Origin: Cyanobium usitatum str. Tous
GTDB taxonomy: Bacteria > Cyanobacteriota > Cyanobacteriia > PCC-6307 > Cyanobiaceae
Assembly (NCBI RefSeq): GCF_003011885.1
Contig: NZ_PXXO01000003.1
Location: forward strand, 62,001-126,000
Direction of reading: 5' to 3'
DNA length: 64,000 bases
Position numbers and translations under genes: made by a program. This document shows, piece by piece, positions 7,065-16,117 of the stretch (position 1 is its first letter; every line of letters begins with the position of its first letter). Below the pieces are notes generated by a model. The model worked only from the letters and a program-made list of their open reading frames with translations. It was not told the origin of the DNA and made no database searches.

Positions 7065-9233
7065 TCAACGCCTGCTCAGGACGACGGCTGTGAGAGTTGC
7101 TAGTGGCAGAACCAGGGGGATGAGAAAGAGTGTGCCTCCCACCAGGGGCGTCACTGCAATTTGCAGGGCCACCACCGTAGTGGCAATGGCGATGACTCCC
7201 AGCCAGAGGAGTTGTCTTGATCGCCTTGTCTCCACTGCTGCAAGGACCACCCCAAGACCTGCAGCAAGTGCGGCCGTGGCACTTTGAAGCAGGGGGGTAA
7301 GCCAATGGTGCATGGCAACGGATTGGGCCAGAACGGCCTGCACCAAGACACCTGGGATTGTTGAATCCGCTTGCTCCAGACTGCTGAGGGCCCGCTTGGC
7401 TGCCCAAGGGGCCACAAAGACATCCTTCCTGCTGTTGGTTGTATTAACGCCGTAGCCATTACTGCCGACAAGAAGGATTGGGGCTTTGAGTTTTTCCAGT
7501 GATTGACGATCACGCATTGGCGTGATCATGCTTTGCCAGTTGATGGACCAATCGATGACTGCCTCTGATGGGATCTGACCATCTGCGTTTCCGCTGACTG
7601 CAACTGCAAAGTGTTTCCCCCATAAACCGTGGTGCAACTGAAGTGGCACTAGTTTCTCCTCTGGACAATTGGAATTGGAGTTTGAACTTGTTTCGACTGA
7701 CAGATCAAAGGATTGAAGTCCTTCAGCCGTCAGTTCCGTTAATGGGTGGGATGAACTTCCCGAATTAGGTGCACAGGTTGTGGGACCGAAGTAGCCAGCA
7801 AAAAGGCTTGGCCGCCGTTGCTTCTGGATCGTTGTCAGGAATTCCTGGTAGGCAGCTGGATCGGATCCCTTGGAATCAAGAACGAAGTCCAGGGCTACAG
7901 AGGGGACGCGTTCAGGTGGGGCTGCTTGCAGAACCCTGGCTAAAACCTGGCGGGAAACCTGATCGCCCTCCTGATTGGGATCGACACCGAAGTCTTGGTA
8001 GGCCTTGGCATCGAGCATGAGCAGGGGCAGCGCCGCAGTTGATGGACCTTCCTGGTGAGTGAGCTGCCGCCATACCCGCTGGACATTCAACCGTCGATCA
8101 AGCAATCCCAAGTTCACCGGGTTCCAGGGGACCAGATCGTTGGTGGCGCCGAGTACGACGGCAATAGCCGCTGCAACAAGCTGGGGTTTTTGGCTGCTTG
8201 CTAGGCGGAGCTTGATTTGTTGACGCTTCCTGAGCGGCAGGGTGAAGCCCGTGGCATCGGTGCAGCTCACAGCGCTGAGCAACAGTTCGCTAGTGGCCGG
8301 GCCTTCTCGGCCGAGCAGCTCACGGACCGCTCCTATGGCCTGGGAAAACGGAACTCCTGCTTCCAGCTTCTCAAGCAGGCTCAACACTGTGATGGCAGCA
8401 GCCTGGGTTGGGACTTTTTCGCGGAAGCACAGGGTCCAGGGGATTCCAGCGCCACAGAAGGTTTGGGCCAGATCCAACCCGCTGCAGCTGGCCAAAACGG
8501 CTAGACCCAGACCATTGGATGCGGCGGTTTTTAGTTCCGGTGTGAGTGACGCCCCTGCTATCGAGCCGCCATCACCAAGGAGTAGCCGCCCTCCAGTGGA
8601 GGGGTCGGCATCGGAATGGCCTAAGAACGCCAGCAAATCCCACCCTTTGGCTTGAGCCAGGGCAGATCGAATCGCAGATGGATGGCACTCAGCCCCCCGC
8701 AACACGGTGAGATCGATTCGTCCCTGCCGCTTGAGGGTTGAAAAACGCTCCAGTTCTGGGCTGAGATCGAGGCCGCGTTCATTGCCGACAAGCAGCAGAA
8801 CCCGGGTCAGACGCCCAGAAGATCGATTTGACTTGAGAGCACAGCTGGCTTGACCCAGCCGCCAAATGGGGCGAGCAAGGGGAAGCTGCTCCCAAGGAAG
8901 AAGGGCCAGTTGGCCCGTTCCATCGAAGCAAGAAATCCGCAGCGGCAAGCCTGGATGACTTTGCAGGGCCTGCTGCAGCGGTAGCCAGCTGCCGTCTTCC
9001 AGCCATTCGCCCAGCAACACGCATAGGCGTTCGGCGTAATGGCGCACCGCATCAGCTGTTGGCCGCCCTTGCTCCAAGTGGAGGATCAGTTTGTCGATCC
9101 ACAGGTCGCGAGAGCGGAACAGTTGATCAGGGATGGATAAGGCGAACGAGCGATTACCCGTAGGACCCTGCAAAAAAGCCGTTACGACAGGGCCTGTATC
9201 AGCCCTGTGCAGCTGCAGATCAAAGGACTCCAT
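7065..9233 (-). CDS. CHAT protease domain fused to CHASE2 sensor, membrane protein
   Basis: A 722-residue protein. Residues about 100-330 form a CHAT (caspase-like) domain with the catalytic pair visible: His206 in LLAFLGHSDAD and Cys250 in LAVLASCSGLD. A membrane segment near residue 350 (QLVAAAIAVVLGATNDL) is followed by a CHASE2-type extracytoplasmic sensor region (LPLLMLDAKAYQDFG, PSVALDFVLDSKG). At the C-terminus are three hydrophobic segments. The architecture (cytoplasmic protease, periplasmic sensor, membrane bundle) is known in cyanobacteria next to DUF1822. The start overlaps the DUF1822 stop (TGATG), so translation is coupled. The signal sensed and the substrate are unknown. Confidence 0.88.
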   Translation of the reverse strand: MESFDLQLHRADTGPVVTAFLQGPTGNRSFALSIPDQLFRSRDLWIDKLILHLEQGRPTADAVRHYAERLCVLLGEWLEDGSWLPLQQALQSHPGLPLRISCFDGTGQLALLPWEQLPLARPIWRLGQASCALKSNRSSGRLTRVLLLVGNERGLDLSPELERFSTLKRQGRIDLTVLRGAECHPSAIRSALAQAKGWDLLAFLGHSDADPSTGGRLLLGDGGSIAGASLTPELKTAASNGLGLAVLASCSGLDLAQTFCGAGIPWTLCFREKVPTQAAAITVLSLLEKLEAGVPFSQAIGAVRELLGREGPATSELLLSAVSCTDATGFTLPLRKRQQIKLRLASSQKPQLVAAAIAVVLGATNDLVPWNPVNLGLLDRRLNVQRVWRQLTHQEGPSTAALPLLMLDAKAYQDFGVDPNQEGDQVSRQVLARVLQAAPPERVPSVALDFVLDSKGSDPAAYQEFLTTIQKQRRPSLFAGYFGPTTCAPNSGSSSHPLTELTAEGLQSFDLSVETSSNSNSNCPEEKLVPLQLHHGLWGKHFAVAVSGNADGQIPSEAVIDWSINWQSMITPMRDRQSLEKLKAPILLVGSNGYGVNTTNSRKDVFVAPWAAKRALSSLEQADSTIPGVLVQAVLAQSVAMHHWLTPLLQSATAALAAGLGVVLAAVETRRSRQLLWLGVIAIATTVVALQIAVTPLVGGTLFLIPLVLPLATLTAVVLSRR

Positions 9234-10243
9234 CAGCTTTTCGGCAGTTGCAGCAAGGGCAGTTCAATCGGTTCACTGGATCCAAAAGCAACCGAAACGG
9301 CCAGCAACTCGGAGCTGGAGGGGAAGTTCAGATCCAAGTTGTCGCTGTTTTCACTGGTGATGGATTGAACGTGCTCACCTTGGCGCGCAATCAGGGTCAG
9401 GCCATCAGGAAGAAGGTCGCCGATCAGGGCAGGTGCCAGGCGTAAATACAGACCATCTGGGTGGATCGGAATTAGGGATAGATCGAATCGCTCAAGACAC
9501 CGCTGGGCTGTCAGACCCGTGACAAGCGACCCATCTGCCAGGCCAAGGGGAATAGAAACCATGGCCAGCGCCCCCTCAACAGGAGGCAAACCAACCCCAC
9601 TTCTGGTTGCACCGGCTGTAACGGGAACCAAACCACCACCTAGGGCAGCCAGGCTTTCATCGAGTTGACCGTTCAGCCAATCAAGAACCGAAACCACCGT
9701 CTTTTGCAAGGCGGTGATGGGATCAGCTGGAAGGGCCAGACGGGGCAGAGCGGCAGGTTCAAGAAGCTGAACCAGGATCAACAGCCGATCAATCCCCCCT
9801 TTGAAGCAAGCGGTATTGAGCACAAGAGCGGCTGAGTCGGAATCCGCATTTTTGGCTTGAGCCAGAAGCTCCTCCCCTGTCAGGACCCCAGGGAAAAAGA
9901 CGACGTTGTTCTCCTCATCTACGGCAGCAGCAAGCAAGAGCTGCGGGGCCAGGGCTGAGTCTTCCCAAAAGGATCGTTTGACTAAGACCTCATCACTGGT
10001 GATGCCAGTGGTCGCCAGCTGCACAGAGAAACGGTTCAAGCTCAACAGCCGAGCGGTATCCTCGGGTTCGATGGTTGGACCAAAAGGCAAATCAAGGTTC
10101 CGTTCATCCATGGCTTGCTTGAGGGCAGCCACGGCAAGAAGCCGGTCCTCGTGGGCAAACGCCAAGGGCAATTCGCCCAACTCGATTGCCCCTTGGGGCA
10201 TCTGCATCACATCAAGCGGTTCTTGGGAAGAGGGTGTGTTCAT
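9233..10243 (-). CDS. DUF1822 family protein
   Basis: A 336-residue protein with no signal peptide. It resembles the cyanobacterial DUF1822 family in length, in the Phe-Ser-Val-Gln-Leu segment near the N-terminus (LLSLNRFSVQLATTG), and in context: between a sigma-like gene and a CHASE2-CHAT gene. The start (ATG at 10243) overlaps the TGA of the upstream gene (ATGA) and the stop overlaps the CHAT-CHASE2 start. The three proteins are therefore made together. The role of DUF1822 is unknown; the constant linkage suggests an adaptor or a regulator of the protease or of the sigma-like protein. Confidence 0.82.
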   Translation of the reverse strand: MNTPSSQEPLDVMQMPQGAIELGELPLAFAHEDRLLAVAALKQAMDERNLDLPFGPTIEPEDTARLLSLNRFSVQLATTGITSDEVLVKRSFWEDSALAPQLLLAAAVDEENNVVFFPGVLTGEELLAQAKNADSDSAALVLNTACFKGGIDRLLILVQLLEPAALPRLALPADPITALQKTVVSVLDWLNGQLDESLAALGGGLVPVTAGATRSGVGLPPVEGALAMVSIPLGLADGSLVTGLTAQRCLERFDLSLIPIHPDGLYLRLAPALIGDLLPDGLTLIARQGEHVQSITSENSDNLDLNFPSSSELLAVSVAFGSSEPIELPLLQLPKS

Positions 10244-11538
10244 GGCTGGTTTAGGTATTGCTGAATCCAGCGGCGTAGGGGGGCGACATCTCCCTCTCGT
10301 TCTGGCTCCAGCAAGTGATTCCGAAGGGCATTAACCAAGCGCTCAGCCCCTTCTACGGACTGGCTGACGGAAGCAAAAGCCTGATGGCGATTGAGTTCTT
10401 GGGCTGCGGCTGTGGCGATGATGGTTGCGTGCTCGGTAGGGCGCAGCTTTTTGCTTACCGTCCCGCAGGTGGTGCCGCAGCGCTCGGCTAGAGGACGATT
10501 GGTGAGGCCCTCTGCCCAGCCAGCCCAGAGGCAGCGGAGGAGTTCCGCATTTTTCCCACTCGCAGCCAAGACGTCTGGCATGAGCTGGTCCATGGCCCGT
10601 TGCAATGCATCGCTTACCAGCGCTTTGAGCTCACCACTAGAAGGGCCAACATCATCATCTGAATTGGCCTGTGAGCTGGGATCGACGGGCTCAAAGCCAA
10701 CCTCAGCTGCTTGATCGAGGCTCTGGTTGGAGCTGCCGGTCAACAACAGGCGAACAGCCTTCGCGATCGCTTTCAGGCGTTCAGTAGTCGCGAAGGGATC
10801 CTGATCAGGAGCGAGCTCCCTGAGGAACGCCGGATCGGGCTGCCAGCCCGATGACTTGCCGGTTCTGTTTTTGTAGTCGCGCTTAGCGGCGTCATACAAA
10901 GGTCCATAACGGCTATGCAGGGCAGACAAAAAAACGACGGTGTCATTAGTTCTTAGTTGTTCCTGGCAGGCCTGGCGGACCCGGCTGGGGCTGCTATTGC
11001 GCAATAGGGCCCAATCTGAGATCAGAAGCAAGCCGTGCTGCCGGAAGTAGGCCTTGAGCTCGTTGTGAGCCTGAATTTTGAGCCTTGCCCAATGGGGCAG
11101 CCCGCAGAGTGCCGAGTCGTAACTGCGCAGGATCTCAGCGGAAAAGGGCGTGCTCATCCCTTTGGGAAGCAATGCCAGTTGTGTATGGGCGAAGGGCTTC
11201 AGCTCATCAGGCCCAATACGGAGCGTGAGCTTCCCCTCATCGTCGAGGGCGTAACTCGCCATGGCCAACAGCTCAAGCCCGTAGCGTTCTTCGTTGGCTC
11301 TGTGGGTGGCACAAAGCCAGGCTTCTAGAGCATGGCTGATGCGGCAGCGCAGGCAGAGCAAGGGCAGTGGGTCATCGTCCCGCATCCCCGCAAGGAGCAA
11401 CGCAGTATCAAAGCTTCGTGATGGCTCTGGCTCTGGCTCTTGGTCATGGCCCTGGCCCAAATACTGGGCGGCGTCTGCCAAAAGCCTGGGCTTGATTCCA
11501 GTGGTCGTGAGACTGCAGAGCTCCTGGTATTGCCCCAT
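10240..11538 (-). CDS. sigma-like / HTH regulator of the CHAT-CHASE2 operon
   Basis: About 432 residues from the ATG at 11538 (the frame is open further; a GTG just upstream is an alternative). A mid-region RYGPLYDAAKRDYKNRTGK and a C-terminal helix-turn-helix (LLRCLWAGWAEGLTNRPLAERCGTTCGTVSKKL, a sigma region-4-like pattern) recall the sigma-70-like proteins encoded with DUF1822 in cyanobacteria. A second possible domain follows (ERLVNALRNHLLE). It is the first gene of the operon (ATGA overlap with DUF1822) and is divergent from a gene driven by bipartite motif copy 3. It is the best candidate in the window for the protein that reads the motif, which is inference. Confidence 0.6.
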   Translation of the reverse strand: MGQYQELCSLTTTGIKPRLLADAAQYLGQGHDQEPEPEPSRSFDTALLLAGMRDDDPLPLLCLRCRISHALEAWLCATHRANEERYGLELLAMASYALDDEGKLTLRIGPDELKPFAHTQLALLPKGMSTPFSAEILRSYDSALCGLPHWARLKIQAHNELKAYFRQHGLLLISDWALLRNSSPSRVRQACQEQLRTNDTVVFLSALHSRYGPLYDAAKRDYKNRTGKSSGWQPDPAFLRELAPDQDPFATTERLKAIAKAVRLLLTGSSNQSLDQAAEVGFEPVDPSSQANSDDDVGPSSGELKALVSDALQRAMDQLMPDVLAASGKNAELLRCLWAGWAEGLTNRPLAERCGTTCGTVSKKLRPTEHATIIATAAAQELNRHQAFASVSQSVEGAERLVNALRNHLLEPEREGDVAPLRRWIQQYLNQP

Positions 11539-11604
11539 TGCAGCCCTGCAGGTCTGTCGCACCGTAGGAAAGCGAAGCTGGTTTTGCCCAGTCCACAGCG
11601 ATCT

Positions 11605-11635
11605 GGAATCACTTCGAGGCAGGCAGAACAAGAGG
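11605..11635 (+). promoter_or_regulatory. bipartite motif, copy 3 (upstream of small exported protein)
   Basis: TGGAATCAC, 13 nt, then GAACAAGAGG. The ATG at 11674 is 48 nt after the first base of GAAC. It sits in the divergent region between the sigma-like gene (start 11538) and the exported protein. A hairpin GTGGC-TGCG-GCCAC (11652-11665) ends 8 nt before the ATG, and no Shine-Dalgarno sequence is present. Confidence 0.8.
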
Positions 11636-11673
11636 GAGGGGTACTCGCAACGTGGCTGCGGCCACCGCATCCG

Positions 11674-11943
11674 ATGAGCATCCCCAGATTGAACCCATTC
11701 CTGTTGGGCGCTGCTGCCGCCGTTGCCGGGCTTCTTACCCAACCAGCCCAGGCCCAGATGTATGGCTATGGCAGTGGCTGGCAGCAGCCAAGGCAAAGCG
11801 GCCCGCTCATGAGGCCCAGCCAATCCGGAGGCATCTACCAGTCCAACCGACCCGTGATGCAACAACCAAGCTTCGGCCCACAACGTCAGATGCCCAGTCA
11901 ACAGGGCAATGGCTACAGGAGCGGTAGCTATTTCGGCTGGTAG
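11674..11943 (+). CDS. small exported Gln/Gly/Tyr-rich protein
   Basis: An 89-residue protein: signal peptide (FLLGAAAAVAGLLTQPAQAQ, cleavage after AQA near residue 27), then a low-complexity mature chain rich in Gln, Ser, Gly, Pro and Tyr (MYGYGSGWQQPRQSGPL), ending NGYRSGSYFGW. The ending resembles the NGWSSGDYFG block of the paralogous pair 15319-15594 and 57491-57769. It is preceded by bipartite motif copy 3. It lies opposite to and upstream of the sigma-like operon. Function unknown; such composition is seen in matrix or surface peptides. Confidence 0.7.
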   Translation: MSIPRLNPFLLGAAAAVAGLLTQPAQAQMYGYGSGWQQPRQSGPLMRPSQSGGIYQSNRPVMQQPSFGPQRQMPSQQGNGYRSGSYFGW

Positions 11944-12320
11944 GTAGCCCAGGCAATTCACAACCCGACGAAAAGTGGGTCGATTTAGTCCCCGCTTTCT
12001 TTTGGTTCAACCGTTGAGATATGCGGCATTACGGCGTAACCTCAGAACAGCACCCGTCGTTGCAGTTGCATTTAGTGGCGGCCCTTTTGGATTGACATGG
12101 CTTGCAACTTCATCCGCCGCCACATTCCTTATGCTAACGCTTTGGTGATTCAATCTGCAACAGCTTATTCCATAATTTCTACTGGGCTTGATTTAGTTGC
12201 TCCTCTGCTAATACGGCCAGAGCGGATGTCGCGTGTAACTTCGCCAGGGAGCAGGCCATGTGAAGTAACAAGGGGAACCAGGAGGCAATTTGCCATGCAA
12301 AATGTTTGCAGACGGTGGCC
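11944..12320 (+). other. non-coding stretch upstream of TPR-CHAT gene 1
   Basis: I see no convincing gene here. It does not contain an intact bipartite motif. It does hold GAACCAGGAG at 12275-12284, which matches only the downstream half and lies 46 nt before the ATG at 12321, the same distance as in true copies. The upstream half is absent at the expected position. The GGAGG within it is too far from the start codon to be a ribosome binding site. Confidence 0.4.
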
Positions 12321-15221
12321 ATGACAGGTAAATCCTTAGGCTTCGTACATAAGGGGCTCGCCATCAGCCTCATGGCATCTGCGGCACTGGTCTCAGTACA
12401 GCCGGGTTATGCAGCTACTGCCAGGGTGGCACAGGCGAATGTCAATCAAAGCACACGTAATCAGCCTGATCTTAAGGCGATGATTGAGCGGGCTGAAAAA
12501 CTACGCACGGAAGAGAAGTTTGGTCCTGCGGCAACCATCTGGCAGCAAATATTGCTCGTTGTTGAAAAGTTGCATGGGCCGGATCATCCCGATGTAGCCA
12601 ACAGCCTCAGTAACCTTGCGTTTCTTCTGAACACACAGGGACGGTATGCCGCTGCCGAACCCCTCTATCGCCGCTCCCTGGCCATCCGAGAAAAAGCCCT
12701 CGGGCCTGACCATCCCGAAGTTGCGTGGAGTCTCAATAATCTGGCGTTGATGCTGAACGAGCAAGGGCGGTACGGTGCCGCCGAGCCTCTCTACCGTCGC
12801 TCACTGGCCATCAAAGAAAAAGCTCTCGGGCCAGACCATCCCGATGTCGCTACCAGTCTCGTCAACCTTGCAGATCTTCTGAAGAATCAAGGGCGGTATG
12901 GTGCCGCCGAGCCTCTCTACCGGCGCTCACTGGCCATCCTAGAAAAAGCTCTCGGGCCGGACCATCCCGAGGTTGCGTTAATTCTCAATAATCTTGCAAT
13001 GCTTCTGAGTAAGCAGGGTCAGTACGCAGCAGCCGAGTCTTTCTATCGCCGTTCTCTGGCCATTCACAAAAAAGCCTTCGGGCCGGATCACCCCGCCGAC
13101 GCACCTGTCCTCAACAACCTGGCGTCGCTTCTGAGCGACCAAGGTCAGTATGCCGCAGCCGAGGCGCTCTATCGACGCTCTCTGGCAATTCAAGAAAAAG
13201 CATTAGGACCGGGTCATCCCAATGTAGCCATTCTCATCAACAACCTGGCGTTGCTTCTGAGCGACCAAGGTCAGTACGCCGCAGCCGAGGCGCTCTATCG
13301 ACGCTCTCTGGCAATTCAAGAAAAAGCCTTCGGGCCGGATCACCCCGTTACCGCAGTTATCCTCAACAACCTGGCAGAGGTTTTCTATTATCGTGGGCAA
13401 TACAGCTCCGCCGAGCCACTAGTTCGACGATCACTGGCCATCCGTGAAAGTGTTCTGGGGGCAAATCATCCCGATGTCGCTACAACGCTTGGCAAGCTGG
13501 CGTTTCTTCTAGGCGAACAAGGTCAGCACAGCAGCGCCCTAATCGTTCTTGATAAATCTGAAAAGGTAAAGACAAACTGGTACCTAAAAGAACTTCCGCT
13601 GCTTCCCGATCGAGATCGGGCCACTCAATTACGCCAACTAGCGGATGGGGATGAAAGGGAATATACCTTCGGGATGATTGAGTTCTACCCACCCGCGGTC
13701 CAACTAGCTCTGGAGACCCGTCTCAACCGCCAAGGCTTGCTTCGGGATATTGAACGGAGTCAGGCCTTGCTGCTCAATTCACCTGGTGTTGATCGCATAA
13801 AGGTGAAGCAGTTGCAGGCTCTGGCCCAGCAACTGACATCTGTCACGTTGTCGATTGATCGCCGCGCTGAGGTGGCCAGACAACGGGGCAAACTGCAGGC
13901 TGAGATCTACCGACAGATCCCAGAGCTGCAGCTTCACCCTGTAACCACCGCTGAGGTAGCCAAGGCATTGCCGGCTGATGGGGCATTGGTGGAGTTCCAG
14001 CGCTACCAGCCCTTTGACGGGCGTAAGCAAAAAGACCAGCGCTGGGGCGCGGCCCAGTACATCGCCCTTGTGCTCAAACCCAACGGCAGCATCAGCGCAG
14101 TGCCTCTCGGAGCAGCAGCGGCGATTGACGCGCAGGTGCATAAGGGGCTGAGGGCCTCGGCGGATGGACTCTCTGATGCCGAGTCGATCTGGGCTCAGCT
14201 AAGCATCCAACTGCTCAAGCCCCTATTGCCTCAGCTGACTGACAGCCACCAATGGTTTCTCTCCCCTGATGGTGAGCTCAACCGGGTGCCGTTTGCCGCA
14301 CTGCCAGCCCCGCAGCAAATGGGTACACCCCTGGCTCAGGCGGTGCAGCTGCGGCTGCTCACCACCGGCCGGGAACTAGTTCGGCTCCAACAACCCGCAC
14401 CGCCTGGCAGTGAAGCACTGGTGATGGCCAATCCCAACTACGAGCGCCCCAGCACCAAGCCGCCGCCAGCCAGAAAGCCCGATGCGGTGTCCACCATGAC
14501 TCAGCGACGCTCAGCGGAGATGGGCAGCAACCAGTGGAATCCGTTGCCGGCCTCAGAACTTGAGGGGCAAAAGGTGGCGAAGCTGCTGGCTACCGGGCTG
14601 ACCAGCGGGGCAGCAGCCACGACCACGGCGCTGCAACGCCTGCAGGGCCCCAGGGTGCTGCATATTGCCACTCACGGCTTCTTTGTCGCTGATCAGGAGA
14701 CCAAACCCACAGAAGGAATGCGAGCAATCCAGGAGGGGTCGCCGCTGCTGCGCTCCCTGCGCCAGGAAGACCCCCAACTGCGCAGCGGCTTGGTACTTGC
14801 CGGCGCCAACCAGCCTGACCTCGACCCCAACGACGACGGATATCTGACCGCGGCCGAGGCGGTGACGCTGAACCTCAAGGGAACTGAGCTGGTAGTGCTT
14901 TCGGCATGCTCCACAGGCCAGGGGGAAGTGCGCACCGGTGAGGGTGTCTACGGGCTACAGCGCTCGCTAACCGTGGCAGGCGCCAGAAGCACTCTCCTTT
15001 CTCTCTGGAAGGTGGATGATGCGGCTACGGCTGAATTCATGACCCGCTTCTACAAGCGCCTTAAGGCAGGAGAGGGAAGAAGCGACGCTTTGGCCGCTAC
15101 CCAGAAGGAGTTCCGCGACGTACAGGTTCGTGATCCCCAATCCAAATTGGTCTGGAGTTCGCCGTATTACTGGGCAGCCTGGCAGCTGGTAGGGGATTGG
15201 CGGCCTATCAAAGGTCTCTAA
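12321..15221 (+). CDS. exported TPR-CHAT protein 1
   Basis: A 966-residue protein. A signal peptide (AISLMASAALVSVQPGYAAT) leads into eight near-identical 42-residue kinesin-light-chain-type TPRs (residues about 75-410; GPDHPDVA and EPLYRRSLAI in each repeat). A helical linker is followed by a C-terminal CHAT domain with catalytic His785 (LHIATHGFF) and Cys863 (VLSACSTGQGE), and the family end SPYYWAAWQLVGDWRPI. CHAT proteins are caspase-like proteases; the TPRs would bind targets or regulators. The signal peptide places it outside the cytoplasm. I chose the ATG at 12321 because the frame's upstream codons precede the signal peptide awkwardly. It heads the run of small-protein genes that follows. 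Confidence 0.9.
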   Translation: MTGKSLGFVHKGLAISLMASAALVSVQPGYAATARVAQANVNQSTRNQPDLKAMIERAEKLRTEEKFGPAATIWQQILLVVEKLHGPDHPDVANSLSNLAFLLNTQGRYAAAEPLYRRSLAIREKALGPDHPEVAWSLNNLALMLNEQGRYGAAEPLYRRSLAIKEKALGPDHPDVATSLVNLADLLKNQGRYGAAEPLYRRSLAILEKALGPDHPEVALILNNLAMLLSKQGQYAAAESFYRRSLAIHKKAFGPDHPADAPVLNNLASLLSDQGQYAAAEALYRRSLAIQEKALGPGHPNVAILINNLALLLSDQGQYAAAEALYRRSLAIQEKAFGPDHPVTAVILNNLAEVFYYRGQYSSAEPLVRRSLAIRESVLGANHPDVATTLGKLAFLLGEQGQHSSALIVLDKSEKVKTNWYLKELPLLPDRDRATQLRQLADGDEREYTFGMIEFYPPAVQLALETRLNRQGLLRDIERSQALLLNSPGVDRIKVKQLQALAQQLTSVTLSIDRRAEVARQRGKLQAEIYRQIPELQLHPVTTAEVAKALPADGALVEFQRYQPFDGRKQKDQRWGAAQYIALVLKPNGSISAVPLGAAAAIDAQVHKGLRASADGLSDAESIWAQLSIQLLKPLLPQLTDSHQWFLSPDGELNRVPFAALPAPQQMGTPLAQAVQLRLLTTGRELVRLQQPAPPGSEALVMANPNYERPSTKPPPARKPDAVSTMTQRRSAEMGSNQWNPLPASELEGQKVAKLLATGLTSGAAATTTALQRLQGPRVLHIATHGFFVADQETKPTEGMRAIQEGSPLLRSLRQEDPQLRSGLVLAGANQPDLDPNDDGYLTAAEAVTLNLKGTELVVLSACSTGQGEVRTGEGVYGLQRSLTVAGARSTLLSLWKVDDAATAEFMTRFYKRLKAGEGRSDALAATQKEFRDVQVRDPQSKLVWSSPYYWAAWQLVGDWRPIKGL
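12565..13510 (+). repeat. tandem 126-bp repeats encoding TPRs
   Basis: Eight head-to-tail copies of a 126-bp unit, each coding for one 42-residue TPR. Some neighbouring units are almost identical at DNA level: the stretch starting near 13120 recurs almost unchanged near 13246. This points to recent duplication or gene conversion within the gene. Confidence 0.8.
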
Positions 15222-15251
15222 CACCAGTGGTGACAATGGTTTAGCCGTTTT

Positions 15252-15282
15252 GGAATCACCCGCCTGACGTTCGAACGAGAGG
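15252..15282 (+). promoter_or_regulatory. bipartite motif, copy 4 (upstream of small exported protein)
   Basis: TGGAATCAC, 13 nt, then GAACGAGAGG. The ATG at 15319 is 46 nt after the first base of GAAC. The leader has a short stem TGGC-GCTC-GCCA (15299-15310) ending 8 nt before the ATG, and no Shine-Dalgarno sequence. Confidence 0.82.
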
Positions 15283-15318
15283 AGTGCGTACCGATCACTG
15301 GCGCTCGCCACTCAGATC

Positions 15319-15594
15319 ATGAAAAGCCTTGTTCGTTTCCTCGCAGTTGCTGGTTCCATCGCTTCAATCTCGGCAACCGCAGTTCAACCCGCATCTGCTC
15401 AATGGGCTACCTACGGACTGAGCCGCCAACAAATTGAGCTCCAGCGTGGAAATGGCTGGTCTAGTGGCGACTATTTCGGATCTGGTGGCGGTCCCAGGAG
15501 TCAGTATCAGCGTGTAAGCAATGACTACTCACCCGGAATGGACCAGAACATCCGTTATCGCTCTGGCTCCTGTGCTCAATATATCTATTGCTGA
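15319..15594 (+). CDS. small exported protein, family A (paralogue of 57491-57769)
   Basis: A 91-residue protein with a signal peptide (LVRFLAVAGSIASISATAVQ, cleavage after PASA near residue 27). The mature part reads QWATYGLSRQQ, then NGWSSGDYFG, then SPGMDQNIRYRSGSCAQYIYC. The gene at 57491-57769 has the same blocks in the same order (QWGSYGLSQQQ, NGWSSGDYFG, TPGLQNNVRYRQNSCATYLNC), so the two are paralogues. Two cysteines at the C-terminus may form a disulphide. It is driven by motif copy 4 and ended by a clear intrinsic terminator. It sits between two TPR-CHAT genes. I recognise no described family. Confidence 0.8.
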   Translation: MKSLVRFLAVAGSIASISATAVQPASAQWATYGLSRQQIELQRGNGWSSGDYFGSGGGPRSQYQRVSNDYSPGMDQNIRYRSGSCAQYIYC

Positions 15595-15617
15595 TCTTGC
15601 CTTGTTCTCATTCCATT

Positions 15618-15654
15618 CCCACCCGCATTTTATCCGCGGGTGGGTTTTATTTTG
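15618..15654 (+). terminator. intrinsic terminator
   Basis: A perfect 9-bp stem (CCCACCCGC / GCGGGTGGG) with a 9-nt loop is followed by TTTTATTTT. It lies 23 bp after the stop of the small exported protein, which therefore appears to be its own short transcription unit. Confidence 0.9.
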
Positions 15655-16117
15655 TGTAGGCATCTGTATAGATACGTGGTTTCTTCAAAAAAGTCAGATC
15701 TGAGATTATTTGATTAAGTATCTATTGAGTATTCTTCTGTACAGGTCTGGCGCATAGCTGGCCATAGCCCCTAGATCCAAGCTGGCACTTTTCTACCATT
15801 GCTCATGGGTTGCTCTCATCCACGCCTCGAGGGGGTGACTCAGTCTGCAGCGCATGCAGAGCAGGGGGAACGGGTCAGGCTCCGCTAGGCATCTTGTCAG
15901 CAGTTCCCTATCCTGCGCTGGAGTGGGTTACTCCCCTATCTATCCAAGCTGGTTTAGCCAGGATTGTGCTGCGGGGATGGGCTTGGCTTTGATAACTCCT
16001 GTGGACTCAAGCCTCTTGATCTCCGTAAAGACCTGCACAAAAATAAATAAGTGGCTTATCAAAACCGAACACGCAGTAAGATCATGCGACATGATAGAGC
16101 GTATAGACTGTAACGCT
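15655..16117 (+). other. non-coding stretch before TPR-CHAT gene 2
   Basis: It lies between the terminator and the second TPR-CHAT gene. The downstream frame is open back to 15854, but the translated extension (QSRGNGSGSARHLVSSSLSC and so on) is not protein-like, and the signal peptide begins after 16118. No copy of the bipartite motif was found. Base composition changes from GC-rich to AT-rich towards its right end. Confidence 0.4.

Noticed and set aside
12275-12284. GAACCAGGAG 46 nt before the first TPR-CHAT gene
   Set aside because: Only the second half is present; the expected upstream half reads GGCCATGT.
14533-14562. GGAATCCG followed by GAACTTGAGG inside the first TPR-CHAT gene
   Set aside because: The spacer is 12 nt, not 13, the first half is altered, and it lies inside a coding region.
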